64,000 bases of DNA from the NCBI GenBank assembly GCA_023459335.1, contig JAEWUO010000003.1, positions 10,762 to 74,761 of the forward strand, given 5' to 3'. Within the stretch, counting starts at the first letter, position 1, and the number at the start of each line of letters is the position of its first letter. The translations under genes were made by a program, and so were the position numbers. The notes beneath the pieces were generated by a model. That model had not been told where the DNA came from. It worked only from the letters and a program-made list of their open reading frames with translations, and did not search any database. Positions 48,222-57,464 of the stretch are shown here, in pieces. The stretch comes from Bacillota bacterium. GTDB lineage: Bacteria; Bacillota; Clostridia; Christensenellales; CAG-138.

Positions 48222-49883
48222 ATGTACGAAAAATACTCGGGATTGCCCGACACAAGCAAGCCGGCCTCCCCGGATCAAGGGCGAAACACCGTGCGTCCGG
48301 CAAATCGAAACGTTCATTCCACAGAGGAACCCGACTATATGGAATATTATCGCGCGCCAAGCCGCAGCGGCGCATCTTCGTCAAAACGCGCCAGCGCACG
48401 CAGAGCCAAAGCGCGCAAACGCAAGTTCATCGTCGGGCTGATGAGTCTGGCTTTTCTCGCGCTGCTCATCGCTGCAATCGTCCTGCTCGCAAGAAGCTGC
48501 TCTTCTTCACCGGATGTCGAGCTGGAAACCGGCAAGTTCCGAAACGGCGTATACATCAACAGCATGAACCTCTCCGGCAAAACCGTCGACGAAGTGCAGG
48601 AGCAGCTCGAATACAACGAAACATATTTGCTGAACAATATCGCGATAACGCTCTCAAGCTCGGAAATCAACGCGGTCGTCACCGGCGCGGATATGAACGC
48701 GACCTCCAACCTGAACGAAGTGATCCAGCAGGCGCTAGCGGGCGGAGCAAATCAAACGTATAACACGAAAATCTCGATCGACGAAGCCGCGCTGACCGCG
48801 CGTATCCAGCAGATCAATCAGACCTCCAGCGCACCGCCGGCAGACGCGACGGTTACGTTTGTCACATCCAGCAGCGGAAAGACCACGCCGCAGTATGCGG
48901 ACGGCACGCCGGGATACGGCCTTGACGTCGAGTCAACGGTAGCGCTCATCAAGCAGGTGATCGATTCCGGCGATACCACGCAGCTGCAGACGACACTTTC
49001 GCCGCAGATCACGACCGTACCGCCTGCCGTTACGGTCGACGATCTGAAAGCGCATACCGCGCTGATCGGAAAATTCACGACTACATACGATTTTAAAGGC
49101 ACGGCGGAGGACACGGAGGAACAGCGTACCGTATATATTCCAAACCGCGCGTTTAACGTTGAAAAAGCCGCGGATAAAATCAGCGGCCAGGTTATTCAAC
49201 CGCAAAAAAAGTGGAGTTTTAACGATGTCGTCGGCGACCGCACGGAAGCAAACGGCTGGAAACTTGCGCAGGGTATCTTCGGCGGCGACCGCAAAACTCC
49301 GCAGTTCGGCGGCGGCGTCTGCCAGGTGAGCACGACGCTTTACAACGCGCTGCTGCAGGCGTACCCGTATTTCGACGGAACGTTCGTCCGCTCGAGGCAC
49401 TCGATCCCGTCCACTTATGTGGATATGGGTTTGGACGCGACGGTCGATACCAACCATATCGATTTCGGGTTTACGAATAATTCGGAATACCCGATCTATA
49501 TCTATACCTACATCTCCGAAAACAAGATGTCGAAGAGCCGCAAGAGAGATTTAACCGTCCTGATCTACGGCCAGGCGCTGCCGGACGGAGCCGAATATAA
49601 AACGCGCACCGTCATCGTTTCCCAGGAAGAGCCGGGCGAGCCAGACATCACTTACTCCAGCAAGATGTTCGAGGGCGAAGAAAACGTACTTGCGGACGCG
49701 CACACCAAATATGTAGTCGATGTTTTTATCGATAAATACGTCAACGGGGAAAAGGTGGACGAACGGTTTGTCGTCGAGGATACCTATCCGGGCAACCCGC
49801 TTCGCAAGATTGTCGGCACCAAGCCCACGCCGACGCCAGTTCTGGAAGAAACGCCAACGCCGGTACCAACGGAAGGGCCGTGA
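48222..49883 (+). CDS. VanW/YoaR family cell-wall-associated protein
   Basis: A 553-residue membrane-anchored protein. After a cytoplasmic start rich in Arg/Ser, one membrane helix lies at about residues 70-92 (FIVGLMSLAFLALLIAAIVLLA). Outside, a peptidoglycan-binding-like domain (about 100-290) is followed by the VanW domain (SFNDVVGDRTEANGWKLAQG, FGGGVCQVSTTLYNALLQA, about 355-410), and then a G5-like region (RTVIVSQEEPGEPDITYSSK, about 470-495). The tail TPTPVLEETPTPVPTEGP is low-complexity. The role is in cell-wall binding; the exact activity of VanW domains is not known. Confidence 0.92.
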   Translation: MYEKYSGLPDTSKPASPDQGRNTVRPANRNVHSTEEPDYMEYYRAPSRSGASSSKRASARRAKARKRKFIVGLMSLAFLALLIAAIVLLARSCSSSPDVELETGKFRNGVYINSMNLSGKTVDEVQEQLEYNETYLLNNIAITLSSSEINAVVTGADMNATSNLNEVIQQALAGGANQTYNTKISIDEAALTARIQQINQTSSAPPADATVTFVTSSSGKTTPQYADGTPGYGLDVESTVALIKQVIDSGDTTQLQTTLSPQITTVPPAVTVDDLKAHTALIGKFTTTYDFKGTAEDTEEQRTVYIPNRAFNVEKAADKISGQVIQPQKKWSFNDVVGDRTEANGWKLAQGIFGGDRKTPQFGGGVCQVSTTLYNALLQAYPYFDGTFVRSRHSIPSTYVDMGLDATVDTNHIDFGFTNNSEYPIYIYTYISENKMSKSRKRDLTVLIYGQALPDGAEYKTRTVIVSQEEPGEPDITYSSKMFEGEENVLADAHTKYVVDVFIDKYVNGEKVDERFVVEDTYPGNPLRKIVGTKPTPTPVLEETPTPVPTEGP

Positions 49884-49892
49884 CAAACTTCG

Positions 49893-49924
49893 AAGGCGGA
49901 AGCTCGTGCTTCCGCCTTTTTCTC
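49893..49924. terminator. Bidirectional terminator between VanW-like and GtrA genes
   Basis: AAGGCGGAAGC-TCGT-GCTTCCGCCTTTTTCTC, an 11-bp stem with a T-run, between the convergent stops. Confidence 0.9.
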
Positions 49925-49929
49925 TTTTG

Positions 49930-50385
49930 TCAGCGTTCCGCTCTTCCCTCTCTTTCGTCCTTTCCGGCAGCGCGGTAGAGCAGCATCCGCCGCGAGAAAA
50001 AGTTGAACAGATACGTCAGCACGCCGGAGAGCACGCGTGAAATCCGGTAATCCACGCGAATCACGCCGGTAAAGAGATACATGCTCCCTTCCGTTACGGC
50101 CAGCGCAAGCAGTGAAATGACGAGGAACAGCGCCAGCTCTTTTTTCAGCGGCAGAGCGCCGCGCCGGAATACGAACCAGACGCCGATGAAATAGTTCACC
50201 GCGATGCCGACAAGAAACGCCAGCGGCACCGCGACGAGATAGTGCAGGCCCGCGATCTCCTTGAGCAGCAGCAGCGTCCCGTAATCCGCCGCAAAACCGC
50301 CGAACGCCGCAGCCCCGTACCGAATCGCCTGAACCGGCAGCCGCGCATCGTCGCGCAGGCGCGGCAGTTTCGTTTGTTTTCGCAT
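49930..50385 (-). CDS. GtrA family membrane protein
   Basis: A 151-residue protein with four predicted membrane helices (about residues 22-43, 50-72, 85-105 and 115-135). The opening YGAAAFGGFAADYGTLLLL and the FNFFSRRMLLY ending match the GtrA family, small proteins thought to move polyprenyl-linked sugars across the membrane for surface glycan decoration. The partner GT2 gene is not adjacent here; one stands at 30053-31012. The ATG at 50385 has no ribosome site and lies six bases after TATACT, so the mRNA is probably leaderless. Confidence 0.9.
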   Translation of the reverse strand: MRKQTKLPRLRDDARLPVQAIRYGAAAFGGFAADYGTLLLLKEIAGLHYLVAVPLAFLVGIAVNYFIGVWFVFRRGALPLKKELALFLVISLLALAVTEGSMYLFTGVIRVDYRISRVLSGVLTYLFNFFSRRMLLYRAAGKDEREGRAER

Positions 50386-50391
50386 GTGCTC

Positions 50392-50420
50392 AGTATATCA
50401 AGCAAACGCCGCGCTGACAA
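50392..50420 (-). promoter_or_regulatory. Promoter of gtrA-like gene, possibly leaderless
   Basis: TTGTCA (50420-50415), 17 bases and TATACT (50397-50392) on the minus strand, six bases before the ATG. Its -35 box abuts that of the divergent asparagine synthase promoter. Confidence 0.65.
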
Positions 50421-50449
50421 TTGCAATCGTCCGTCAAACACGGTAAAAT
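50421..50449 (+). promoter_or_regulatory. Promoter of the asparagine synthase gene
   Basis: TTGCAA (50421-50426), 17 bases and TAAAAT (50444-50449). Confidence 0.65.
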
Positions 50450-50495
50450 AATCTGGTTATGCAATACATGAATACAATCTGTCTTCGGGGGATTT

Positions 50496-52373
50496 ATGTG
50501 CGGAATCTGCGGTATCGTTTCCTTTGACTCCGATGCGAAAGAAGCGGATATCCGCCGCATGATGGACGCCGTGTCGCATCGCGGGCCGGACGGCGGAGGC
50601 TGCGCGCTCTTCGGCAGCCTCGCGCTGGGACATCGCCGTCTTTCGATTCTCGACTTAAGCGAGAACGCGTTTCAGCCCATGCGGTATCTGGACCGGTATG
50701 TCGTCACCTATAACGGCGAAATCTATAACTATATCGAACTGCGCGAAGAGCTCAAAGAGCAGGGCTATACGTTTTCCACCGACTGCGACACCGAGGTGCT
50801 GCTCGCAGCCTATGCGCGCTGGGGAGAAGACTGCCTGAGCCGCTTCAACGGCATGTGGGGCTTCTGCATCTACGACGAGCAGGAACAGACGCTGTTCTGC
50901 GCGCGGGACCGTTTCGGGATCAAGCCGTTTTACTACATGCGGCAAAGCGGCTATTTCGCGTTCGCTTCCGAAATCAAGCAATTGTTATTATTAGAGAAAA
51001 CACCGCCGAAAGCGAACCGCGATATGCTGCTCGCATTTTTGATCACGGCGCAGCTGGATCATTCCTCCAGTACGCTCTTTGACGGAATCTCTCAGCTCGA
51101 ACCCGGCACCTGCCTGACTTTCGACCTGAACACACGGTGTATGCAGGTGAGGCGCTGGTACGATCTGACGCGCGTTAAGCCGTCCCGCGCATCGTTTAAC
51201 GAGAATGTCCGTATCTACCGCGATAAGTTCACCGACGCGGTCCGCCTGCGCCTTAGATCGGACGTTCCGGTCGGCTCGTGCCTCTCCGGCGGGCTCGACA
51301 GCTCGTCGATCGTCTGTACGATCAACCGCCTTCTTCGCGAAAGCGGACATCCATACGAGCAGCATGTGGTTTCCGTCTGCTTTGACGAGCCGCAGTACGA
51401 TGAGCGGCCGTATATGGACGCCGTGCTGGAGCAGACCGGCGCGATATCGCACCGAACGTTTCCAAATATCGACAACGTGCTCGACGAGTTGGATCATTTT
51501 ACCCGGCAGATGGATGAACCGATCACCTCTACCTCCCATTACGCGCAGTGGTGCGTTTACCGCGAGGCAAAGAAGAGCGGGCTGACCGTCATGCTCGACG
51601 GTCAGGGCGCGGACGAACAGCTCGCTGGCTATACGGAGTTCTTCGATCTGATGTTCATCGAATTGATCCGTTCGCTCCGTTTCTTCCGCCTCGAGCGGGA
51701 GATCCGGCTCTTCAACGAGCGGCGCAAAACCGCGTTTTACCAGTCCGGCTGGAGGTATCGGCTCGAACTGCTCCTGCGCGCGTTTACGCCGGATTTCATC
51801 AAGCGTTACCGCCGCAGAAAACAGATAGCCGCGCTCGGCCCTTACACTGCGGAGCAGATGCGCAGCCCGGAAGTCCAGCGCCTGAGCGAGAGTTTTGATA
51901 TCAAACGTCCCCGCTCGTTCATTCACGCGCAGATCTTCCGTACGCTCGCGGTACTGCTGCACTACGGCGACCGCAATTCCATGGCGTTTTCGGTCGAAAG
52001 CCGGCTCCCGTTCCTCGATTACCGGCTTGTCGAAGCGGTGTACGCCATGCCGCTCTCCCATAAAATACGAAACGGTTTAACCAAACGCGTGATGCGCGCG
52101 GCGATGCGCGGCGTCATGCCGGACGTCATCACCGACCGGATCAGCAAACTCGGCTTCACTACGCCTGAGGAAGAATGGATGCGCGAGCATCCGGAACAAT
52201 TTCGCTCCCTTCTCGCTTCCTCCGCGGACAGGCTCGCCCCGATGCTGGATCGGCAGCGTACGCTCGATTGGTACGATGAAATCTGGCGGACGGACCGTTT
52301 TCGCGAATGTCACGTGATCTGGCGGATCATCAGCGCCGCAAGGTGGGCGGATCTGTTTCAGGTCGAGATCTAG
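50496..52373 (+). CDS. asnB: Asparagine synthase (glutamine-hydrolysing)
   Basis: A 625-residue amidotransferase. The Ntn glutaminase domain begins MCGICGIVSF with the catalytic Cys2, so the ATG at 50496 is the start. The synthetase domain has the PP-loop CLSGGLDSSSIVCTI (about 265-280) and LDGQGADEQLAG. Besides asparagine synthesis, long members of this family near glycan genes (it is next to GtrA) modify sugars or peptides, so the real acceptor is uncertain. Length and domain order are normal. The terminator at 52379 follows. Confidence 0.92.
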   Translation: MCGICGIVSFDSDAKEADIRRMMDAVSHRGPDGGGCALFGSLALGHRRLSILDLSENAFQPMRYLDRYVVTYNGEIYNYIELREELKEQGYTFSTDCDTEVLLAAYARWGEDCLSRFNGMWGFCIYDEQEQTLFCARDRFGIKPFYYMRQSGYFAFASEIKQLLLLEKTPPKANRDMLLAFLITAQLDHSSSTLFDGISQLEPGTCLTFDLNTRCMQVRRWYDLTRVKPSRASFNENVRIYRDKFTDAVRLRLRSDVPVGSCLSGGLDSSSIVCTINRLLRESGHPYEQHVVSVCFDEPQYDERPYMDAVLEQTGAISHRTFPNIDNVLDELDHFTRQMDEPITSTSHYAQWCVYREAKKSGLTVMLDGQGADEQLAGYTEFFDLMFIELIRSLRFFRLEREIRLFNERRKTAFYQSGWRYRLELLLRAFTPDFIKRYRRRKQIAALGPYTAEQMRSPEVQRLSESFDIKRPRSFIHAQIFRTLAVLLHYGDRNSMAFSVESRLPFLDYRLVEAVYAMPLSHKIRNGLTKRVMRAAMRGVMPDVITDRISKLGFTTPEEEWMREHPEQFRSLLASSADRLAPMLDRQRTLDWYDEIWRTDRFRECHVIWRIISAARWADLFQVEI

Positions 52374-52378
52374 CGCAT

Positions 52379-52411
52379 CAAAAAACCGCCCGATTTTATC
52401 GGGCGGTTTTC
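52379..52411. terminator. Bidirectional terminator between asnB and ispH-rpsA
   Basis: AAAAACCGCCCGA-TTTTA-TCGGGCGGTTTTCG, a perfect stem between two convergent stops. Confidence 0.9.
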
Positions 52412-52420
52412 GTATACTGT

Positions 52421-54931
52421 TTATTTTTCGTCGTCCATCTTGATGCTGCCAAAGAGAGACGCAAGGGATGTTGTCGCTTCCTGCACCGGCGGGAGTTCGT
52501 AATCGCCGTCCTCGTTGGTGCGGCGGCGGCGATCCATACGATCGCTCTTATCAGATGCCGGCCGTTCGCTGCCGGACGCACGCGGTGTGCTATCGCGTTT
52601 TTCACGCTGCTGCGCCTGCTGCGAGTCGCGCTGCTGCTGGCGTTGTTCCTGCCGCTCGGCGTACTGGCGGTCGCGTTCGGCTTTCTCTGCCTTGAGCTGT
52701 TCCGCAAGTTCGGGATCTTCCTCCAGAAGCGCTTCCTTGCGGCTCAGGCTGATCCGCTTTGCTTCGGGACTGACTTCCAGCACCTTGCAGCGCACGATGT
52801 CGCCGACCTTAAGTTCGTCTTCGACCTTCGCGATGCGGTGCACGGAAACCTGCGAAATATGGATCAGTCCGTCGATTGTGCTCTCCAGCGCGACGAACGC
52901 GCCGAAGGGTACGATGCGAACCACTTTCCCTTCCACGATGGAACCGACGGGGTACTTTTCGCCCGCGAGCATCCAGGGCTTTGGTTGAAGCTGTTTATAG
53001 CCGAGGGATACGCGCTCTTTCTCCACGTCCACGTTGAGGATGAGCACTTCGATTTCCTGACCGATGGAGAACACGTCGGATGGATGCTTGACGCGGCCCC
53101 AGGCTGCGTCCGTCACATGGACGAGTCCGTCGATGCCGCCAATATCCACGAACGCGCCGAAATCCGCGATCCTGCGGACGATGCCGTTCACCTTGCTGCC
53201 GACGACCAGCGCTTCCCACTTGCCGCGTTTTTCCGCGGCGGCTTCCGCGAGGAGAACCTGCTTCTGAGAGGCGACGATGCGCTTCCTCTGGCGGTCGACT
53301 TCCAGAACCTTGAGCCGCATCGGTTTCCCGACAAACTCATTGAGGTTTTCGATATATTTTACGGATACCTGGGACGCGGGAACAAACGCGCGGATACCGC
53401 TGATGTCCGCGATGATGCCGCCTTTGACGACTTCCTTGCCGACCGCGTCAAAGATCTTCTCCTCGATATCTTCCTGATTGAGCAGTTCGTCCCAGAGTTT
53501 CTTGCTCTCGACGTTCTTGCGGGAGAGGAGGACGTTACCGTCTCCGTCGTTTACCTTGGTGACTTCGACTTCGATCGTGTCGCCTTCTTTGAAGAGGTCT
53601 TCCGCCTTGACATCCGAATCGCTGGAAAACTCGCCGACGGGGATCACGCCATCCGATTTATAACCGATGTTGACGAATACTTCTCCGTCCACAATCGAGA
53701 TAACCGTTCCTTCAAGCACCTGTCCGTTATGGATACGCGTCATGGTCTTCTCAAACGCCGCGGCGAAATCGGAGCTGTCTTCGTGTTCCGGCTTCGGCTC
53801 GGCTTTCGCCGTCTTTGTCTTAGACGCTTTCGCGGGTACGGCGGGAGCTTCCGCGGCAACGGAAACTTCAGGCGTTTCCGTTTGGGGTTCCGCCTGTTCG
53901 GAAGATTTGACTTCTTCGCTGGTTTGGACAGTCTGGGTCTCTTCGGTTTCCTGAGATGTGGTTTCCGCTTCTGCCGTGGCTTTGGGCGCTTCCACAGCGG
54001 TCACAGATTCTTCGATCGCCTGCGTGTCCTGGGGTTCGACGACTGCCTCAGCGGGAGCTTCCGCCTCAACGGTTTCGATCGTCGTTTTTTCCTGTTCGCT
54101 CATTACTTGCAGTACCTCCCTAATCATCCGGTCCGGCGTCGATGCGCCCGCAACAATACCTATTATATCATCGGATGGCAATATATCAAGCAAAAGTTTG
54201 TCTTGCGATTCCACGTTTATCGTGTTTTTACAGTGTTTTTGGCAGATTTGAACGAGCTTTTGCGTGTTGGCGCTGGATTTGGAGCCAAGCACGAGCATAC
54301 GCGCGCTGCGGCGCGAAATCTCCTCCGCCTCGCTCTGCCGCGCACGCGTCGTATCGCAGATCGTGTTGCGGATTTCCAGATCGTCCGGACCGTTTTTTCC
54401 GGTTTTCAGCGCGGCTACGATCGACGCGAACGCCTCTTCCGGCAACGTTGTCTGCGCGACGAGCGTAGCTTTCTCAAGCTTTGGAAGGCGCGCGACGTCT
54501 TCGGCGGATTCGAGCACAAACGCTTTCTCTCCCGCCCACCCGCAGATGCCGACCACCTCGGGATGGTTCGCCATGCCGGCGATGAGCACGCTTCGCCCGT
54601 CCTGTGCCGCTTTTTGCGCTATTTGATGGATTCGTTTCACATAAGGGCAGGTCGCGTCCACCAAACGGATATTCCGCGTTTCGCAGTCTTTATAAACGCG
54701 CGGCGGCGCGCCGTGCGCGCGGATGATCAGCGTATCCCCCGGCTTCAAGCCGTCAAGGCTCTCGACGGAATGTACGCCGCGCTCGCTCAGCTCGGAAACG
54801 ACGCTCTCATTATGAATGATGTTGCCGTAAGTATAGACGGGTTTCCGTTCCTCCGCGCAGCGCTCGGCCATCTCGACCGCGCGGCGTACGCCAAAGCAGA
54901 ATCCGCTGTTTTTAGCTAATAGAATCTTCAT
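52421..54931 (-). CDS. ispH: IspH-S1 fusion: HMBPP reductase with ribosomal-protein-S1-like domains
   Basis: An 836-residue fusion. Residues 1-285 are IspH, which reduces HMBPP to IPP/DMAPP in the MEP pathway with a 4Fe-4S cluster; the three Cys ligands are in NSGFCFGVRR (Cys12), VDATCPYV and RNTICDTT. An acidic, low-complexity linker (about 290-400, Ala/Glu/Thr-rich) leads to four S1 RNA-binding repeats (for example GIVRRIADFGAFVDIGGIDG and KVVRIVPFGAFVALESTIDG). The C-terminus is Gln/Arg-rich. Such fusions are known in Clostridia. The ATG at 54931 overlaps nothing and the gene is last in the cmk-plsC cluster. Confidence 0.96.
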   Translation of the reverse strand: MKILLAKNSGFCFGVRRAVEMAERCAEERKPVYTYGNIIHNESVVSELSERGVHSVESLDGLKPGDTLIIRAHGAPPRVYKDCETRNIRLVDATCPYVKRIHQIAQKAAQDGRSVLIAGMANHPEVVGICGWAGEKAFVLESAEDVARLPKLEKATLVAQTTLPEEAFASIVAALKTGKNGPDDLEIRNTICDTTRARQSEAEEISRRSARMLVLGSKSSANTQKLVQICQKHCKNTINVESQDKLLLDILPSDDIIGIVAGASTPDRMIREVLQVMSEQEKTTIETVEAEAPAEAVVEPQDTQAIEESVTAVEAPKATAEAETTSQETEETQTVQTSEEVKSSEQAEPQTETPEVSVAAEAPAVPAKASKTKTAKAEPKPEHEDSSDFAAAFEKTMTRIHNGQVLEGTVISIVDGEVFVNIGYKSDGVIPVGEFSSDSDVKAEDLFKEGDTIEVEVTKVNDGDGNVLLSRKNVESKKLWDELLNQEDIEEKIFDAVGKEVVKGGIIADISGIRAFVPASQVSVKYIENLNEFVGKPMRLKVLEVDRQRKRIVASQKQVLLAEAAAEKRGKWEALVVGSKVNGIVRRIADFGAFVDIGGIDGLVHVTDAAWGRVKHPSDVFSIGQEIEVLILNVDVEKERVSLGYKQLQPKPWMLAGEKYPVGSIVEGKVVRIVPFGAFVALESTIDGLIHISQVSVHRIAKVEDELKVGDIVRCKVLEVSPEAKRISLSRKEALLEEDPELAEQLKAEKAERDRQYAERQEQRQQQRDSQQAQQREKRDSTPRASGSERPASDKSDRMDRRRRTNEDGDYELPPVQEATTSLASLFGSIKMDDEK

Positions 54932-54953
54932 ACTGTCCGGTACGCTCTGCCCG

Positions 54954-55547
54954 TCAGGGCATGAGTTCCATTTCGTTTTTCAATCGCTGCATGCCGTCGC
55001 GTATCGCGTCCGTCACCGCGTCTACCGCTCGCCCGCCGAAACGCTTTGCGACTTCGTTCGGATCGATCGGCTCGCCGACGATCATGCGTACGCGCCCGCG
55101 CTTCCTCCAGCCCGGATCGGCGAAGATCGGAATAATCGGCGCGCTGCAGCGCAATGCCAGAAACGCCGCGCCCTTTTCAAACGAATCCAGTTCGCCGGTC
55201 AGCGAGCGCCGTCCTTCTGGGAAGATCCCGAAGATATGGTTCTTTTCCAGCACGGCCATCGCCTGTTTGAGAGACTGCATATCAGCCTGTTTGCGATAAA
55301 CGGGAAATGCGAGCAGGCCCGTCAGGAAGAAGCGTTTCAGCGGCGAATCGAAGAGTTCCTGTTTCGCCATAAAATGCACCGGGCGCGGCGCGACAAACGC
55401 AAGCCGAATCGGATCGCCCAACGTAAAGTGGTTCGAGATCAGAATCCCGCGGCCGCGAAAAAAGAGCCTGCCCAGGTTTTTCACCTTCGGGCGGTACAAC
55501 AGCCAGAAAAACGGCGTGAGCAGGTATTTCACGAGGATGTACAGCAT
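54954..55547 (-). CDS. 1-acyl-sn-glycerol-3-phosphate acyltransferase
   Basis: A 197-residue PlsC-like acyltransferase that adds the second fatty acid to lysophosphatidic acid. The HX4D motif is in NHFTLGDP (about 38-45), and FPEGRRSLTG (about 110) is the conserved glycerol-phosphate contact. One membrane-associated helix lies at the N-terminus (LVKYLLTPFFWLLY). It is three bases after cmk and before ispH-rpsA in the order cmk-plsC-ispH-rpsA typical of Clostridia. Confidence 0.93.
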   Translation of the reverse strand: MLYILVKYLLTPFFWLLYRPKVKNLGRLFFRGRGILISNHFTLGDPIRLAFVAPRPVHFMAKQELFDSPLKRFFLTGLLAFPVYRKQADMQSLKQAMAVLEKNHIFGIFPEGRRSLTGELDSFEKGAAFLALRCSAPIIPIFADPGWRKRGRVRMIVGEPIDPNEVAKRFGGRAVDAVTDAIRDGMQRLKNEMELMP

Positions 55548-55550
55548 GGT

Positions 55551-56231
55551 TCAGCGGCTTCCCTTTTCCGATATTGCGTTGAGCAGCGCAGCCAGCGCCT
55601 GCTCTATGGTCAGATTAGTCGTATCGATCAGCATCGAATCTTCCGTCTTTCTCAAAGGCATATAGGGGCGCGTGGTATCCTGAAGATCCCGCGCCTTGAT
55701 GTCGGCCAGCACTTCTTCGTAGGTTTCCTTTTCGCTGCCGCGGGAGCGAAGCTCCAGGAGCCTCCGCTCGGCGCGCACTTCCGGCGTTGCGGTGACGAAA
55801 AACTTGTATTTTGTGTGCGGAAGGACATTTGTTGTGATGTCCCGCCCGTCCATGACTACGTCGTAATTTCGTCCGACCTCGCGCTGCAGTTCGGCGAGTT
55901 TCCGGCGTACGCACGGGTGCTTGCTGACTGTGGACGCGCCCATGGCGATCTCCTGCGTGCGCAGGCTGTCGGTCACGTCCTCGCCGCAGAGCAGCACGCG
56001 CTGCCCGCGTCCGTCGTAGATCACGCGAATGTCCGCGTCGTCCAGAATCGTTTTCATCGCGTCCTCGTCGTTTACGCTCACGCCGCGGCGCACGGCAAAC
56101 ATCGCCATCGCGCGGTACATGGAGCCCGTGTCGAGATAGCGGATCCGGAGTGTGTTCGCGACGGCTTTCGCCAACGTGGATTTGCCCGCGCCGGAAGGCC
56201 CGTCGATCGCGATGTTGAGATGTTCTGCCAT
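55551..56231 (-). CDS. cmk: Cytidylate kinase
   Basis: A 226-residue kinase that phosphorylates CMP/dCMP. The P-loop is DGPSGAGKST (residues 9-18), followed by RIRYLDTGSMYRAMAM (CMP contact), GRDITTNVLPHTKYKFF and DTTRPYMPLRKTEDSMLIDT. Length is normal. It starts three bases after the flavoprotein gene and continues directly into plsC, so it belongs to the long minus-strand cluster. Confidence 0.97.
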   Translation of the reverse strand: MAEHLNIAIDGPSGAGKSTLAKAVANTLRIRYLDTGSMYRAMAMFAVRRGVSVNDEDAMKTILDDADIRVIYDGRGQRVLLCGEDVTDSLRTQEIAMGASTVSKHPCVRRKLAELQREVGRNYDVVMDGRDITTNVLPHTKYKFFVTATPEVRAERRLLELRSRGSEKETYEEVLADIKARDLQDTTRPYMPLRKTEDSMLIDTTNLTIEQALAALLNAISEKGSR

Positions 56232-56234
56232 TGA

Positions 56235-57464
56235 TTATTCCGTCCGTTCCTGTATACTGTCCCCCGCCAGCGCGCCTGTCGACCAGGCGATCTGCAGGTT
56301 ATAGCCTCCCGTCGTCGCGTCGACGTCTAGCACTTCTCCCGCGAAATAGAGCCCTTTAACGCGTTTGCTCTCCATCGTGGAAGCGTTGACGTCCTTGACG
56401 CTGACGCCGCCGCGCGTAACCACCGCTTCGTCAAGCCCGCGCGCACCTTCAACCGTCAGAGGCAGGTTCTTGAGCGTTTCCACGAGTTTCTGCCGCATCG
56501 CTTTGCTGAATTCGCCGACCGGTTTTGACCCGTCGATTTGCGAAAGTTCCAGCACTGTTTCCAACAGCCGCTGCGGAAGCAGCGCGTGCAGCGCAGTCTT
56601 CATCTGCTGCCGTGCGCCTTCCTGAAGGTCTCTAAGCAGCCTTGCGTCGAGCTGTTCCGTCGAAAGCGCGGGTTTCAGATCGATCGAAAGCCGCGTCCCC
56701 GCGGGTTCTCCCGCGATCACGCCGGAGAGCGAGAGCACGAGCGGCCCGCTTACGCCAAAGTGTGTAAACAGCAGTTCGCCCAGCTCGGAAAACACTTCTT
56801 TTCCATTTTTATATGCGCGCAGCGTGACGTTCTTCAGCGTCAGCCCCGCAAGCGTTCGCGGCCAGAGTTCCGCCGTGACAAGAGGGACGAGCGATGCGGC
56901 CGGCGGTTCGACGGCATGTCCCGTTTCTCTTGCGAACACGTATCCGTCTCCGGTCGATCCCGTCTGCGGATACGATACGCCGCCCGTCGCGACGACGACT
57001 GCGCCGCAGGACAGTTCTTCCGTTCCGATGCGAACGCCCGAAACCGCGCCGTTTTTGACGAGGATTCCGTCGATGCGCGTATTGAGGCGGACGCAGACGC
57101 CCGCTTCGCGCACGATGCGCTCCAGCGCGCGGAGGATGTCGCTCGATTTGTCCGATACGGGAAACACGCGCCCGCCGCGCTCCGTCTTGAGCGGAACGCC
57201 CGCCCGTTCGATGCGTTCCGCAAGCGCTTTGTTGTCGAAATGCGAAAACGCGCTGTAGAGGAACCGCGGGTTTCTCAAAACGTGTTCAAAAAAGGAATCC
57301 CGCTCCGCGGCGTTGGTGACGTTGCAGCGGCCTTTCCCGGTGATATAAAGCTTTTTCCCGAGTTTCTCGTTGCGTTCAAAGAGCGTGACGCTGTGCCTGT
57401 TTAACGCCGCGTTCGCCGCCGCGATCATGCCTGCGGGGCCGCCGCCGACGACAAATACGGTCAT
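56235..57464 (-). CDS. HI0933/BaiN family flavoprotein
   Basis: A 409-residue FAD protein. The N-terminus VFVVGGGPAGMIAAANAAL is the dinucleotide-binding motif, and KLYITGKGRCNVTNA and VVATGGVSYPQTGSTGDGY are the hallmarks of the HI0933/YhiN family; a C-terminal FAD segment follows (GLYFAGEVLDVDATTGGYN). Some members reduce steroid or bile-acid double bonds, others are of unknown substrate. The gene overlaps the RpiR gene by four bases. Confidence 0.93.
   Translation of the reverse strand: MTVFVVGGGPAGMIAAANAALNRHSVTLFERNEKLGKKLYITGKGRCNVTNAAERDSFFEHVLRNPRFLYSAFSHFDNKALAERIERAGVPLKTERGGRVFPVSDKSSDILRALERIVREAGVCVRLNTRIDGILVKNGAVSGVRIGTEELSCGAVVVATGGVSYPQTGSTGDGYVFARETGHAVEPPAASLVPLVTAELWPRTLAGLTLKNVTLRAYKNGKEVFSELGELLFTHFGVSGPLVLSLSGVIAGEPAGTRLSIDLKPALSTEQLDARLLRDLQEGARQQMKTALHALLPQRLLETVLELSQIDGSKPVGEFSKAMRQKLVETLKNLPLTVEGARGLDEAVVTRGGVSVKDVNASTMESKRVKGLYFAGEVLDVDATTGGYNLQIAWSTGALAGDSIQERTE

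Noticed and set aside
52307..54919. An 870-codon open frame opposite ispH-rpsA
   Set aside because: It is antisense to a fully recognised gene; its product is repetitive and without motifs, an effect of codon bias.
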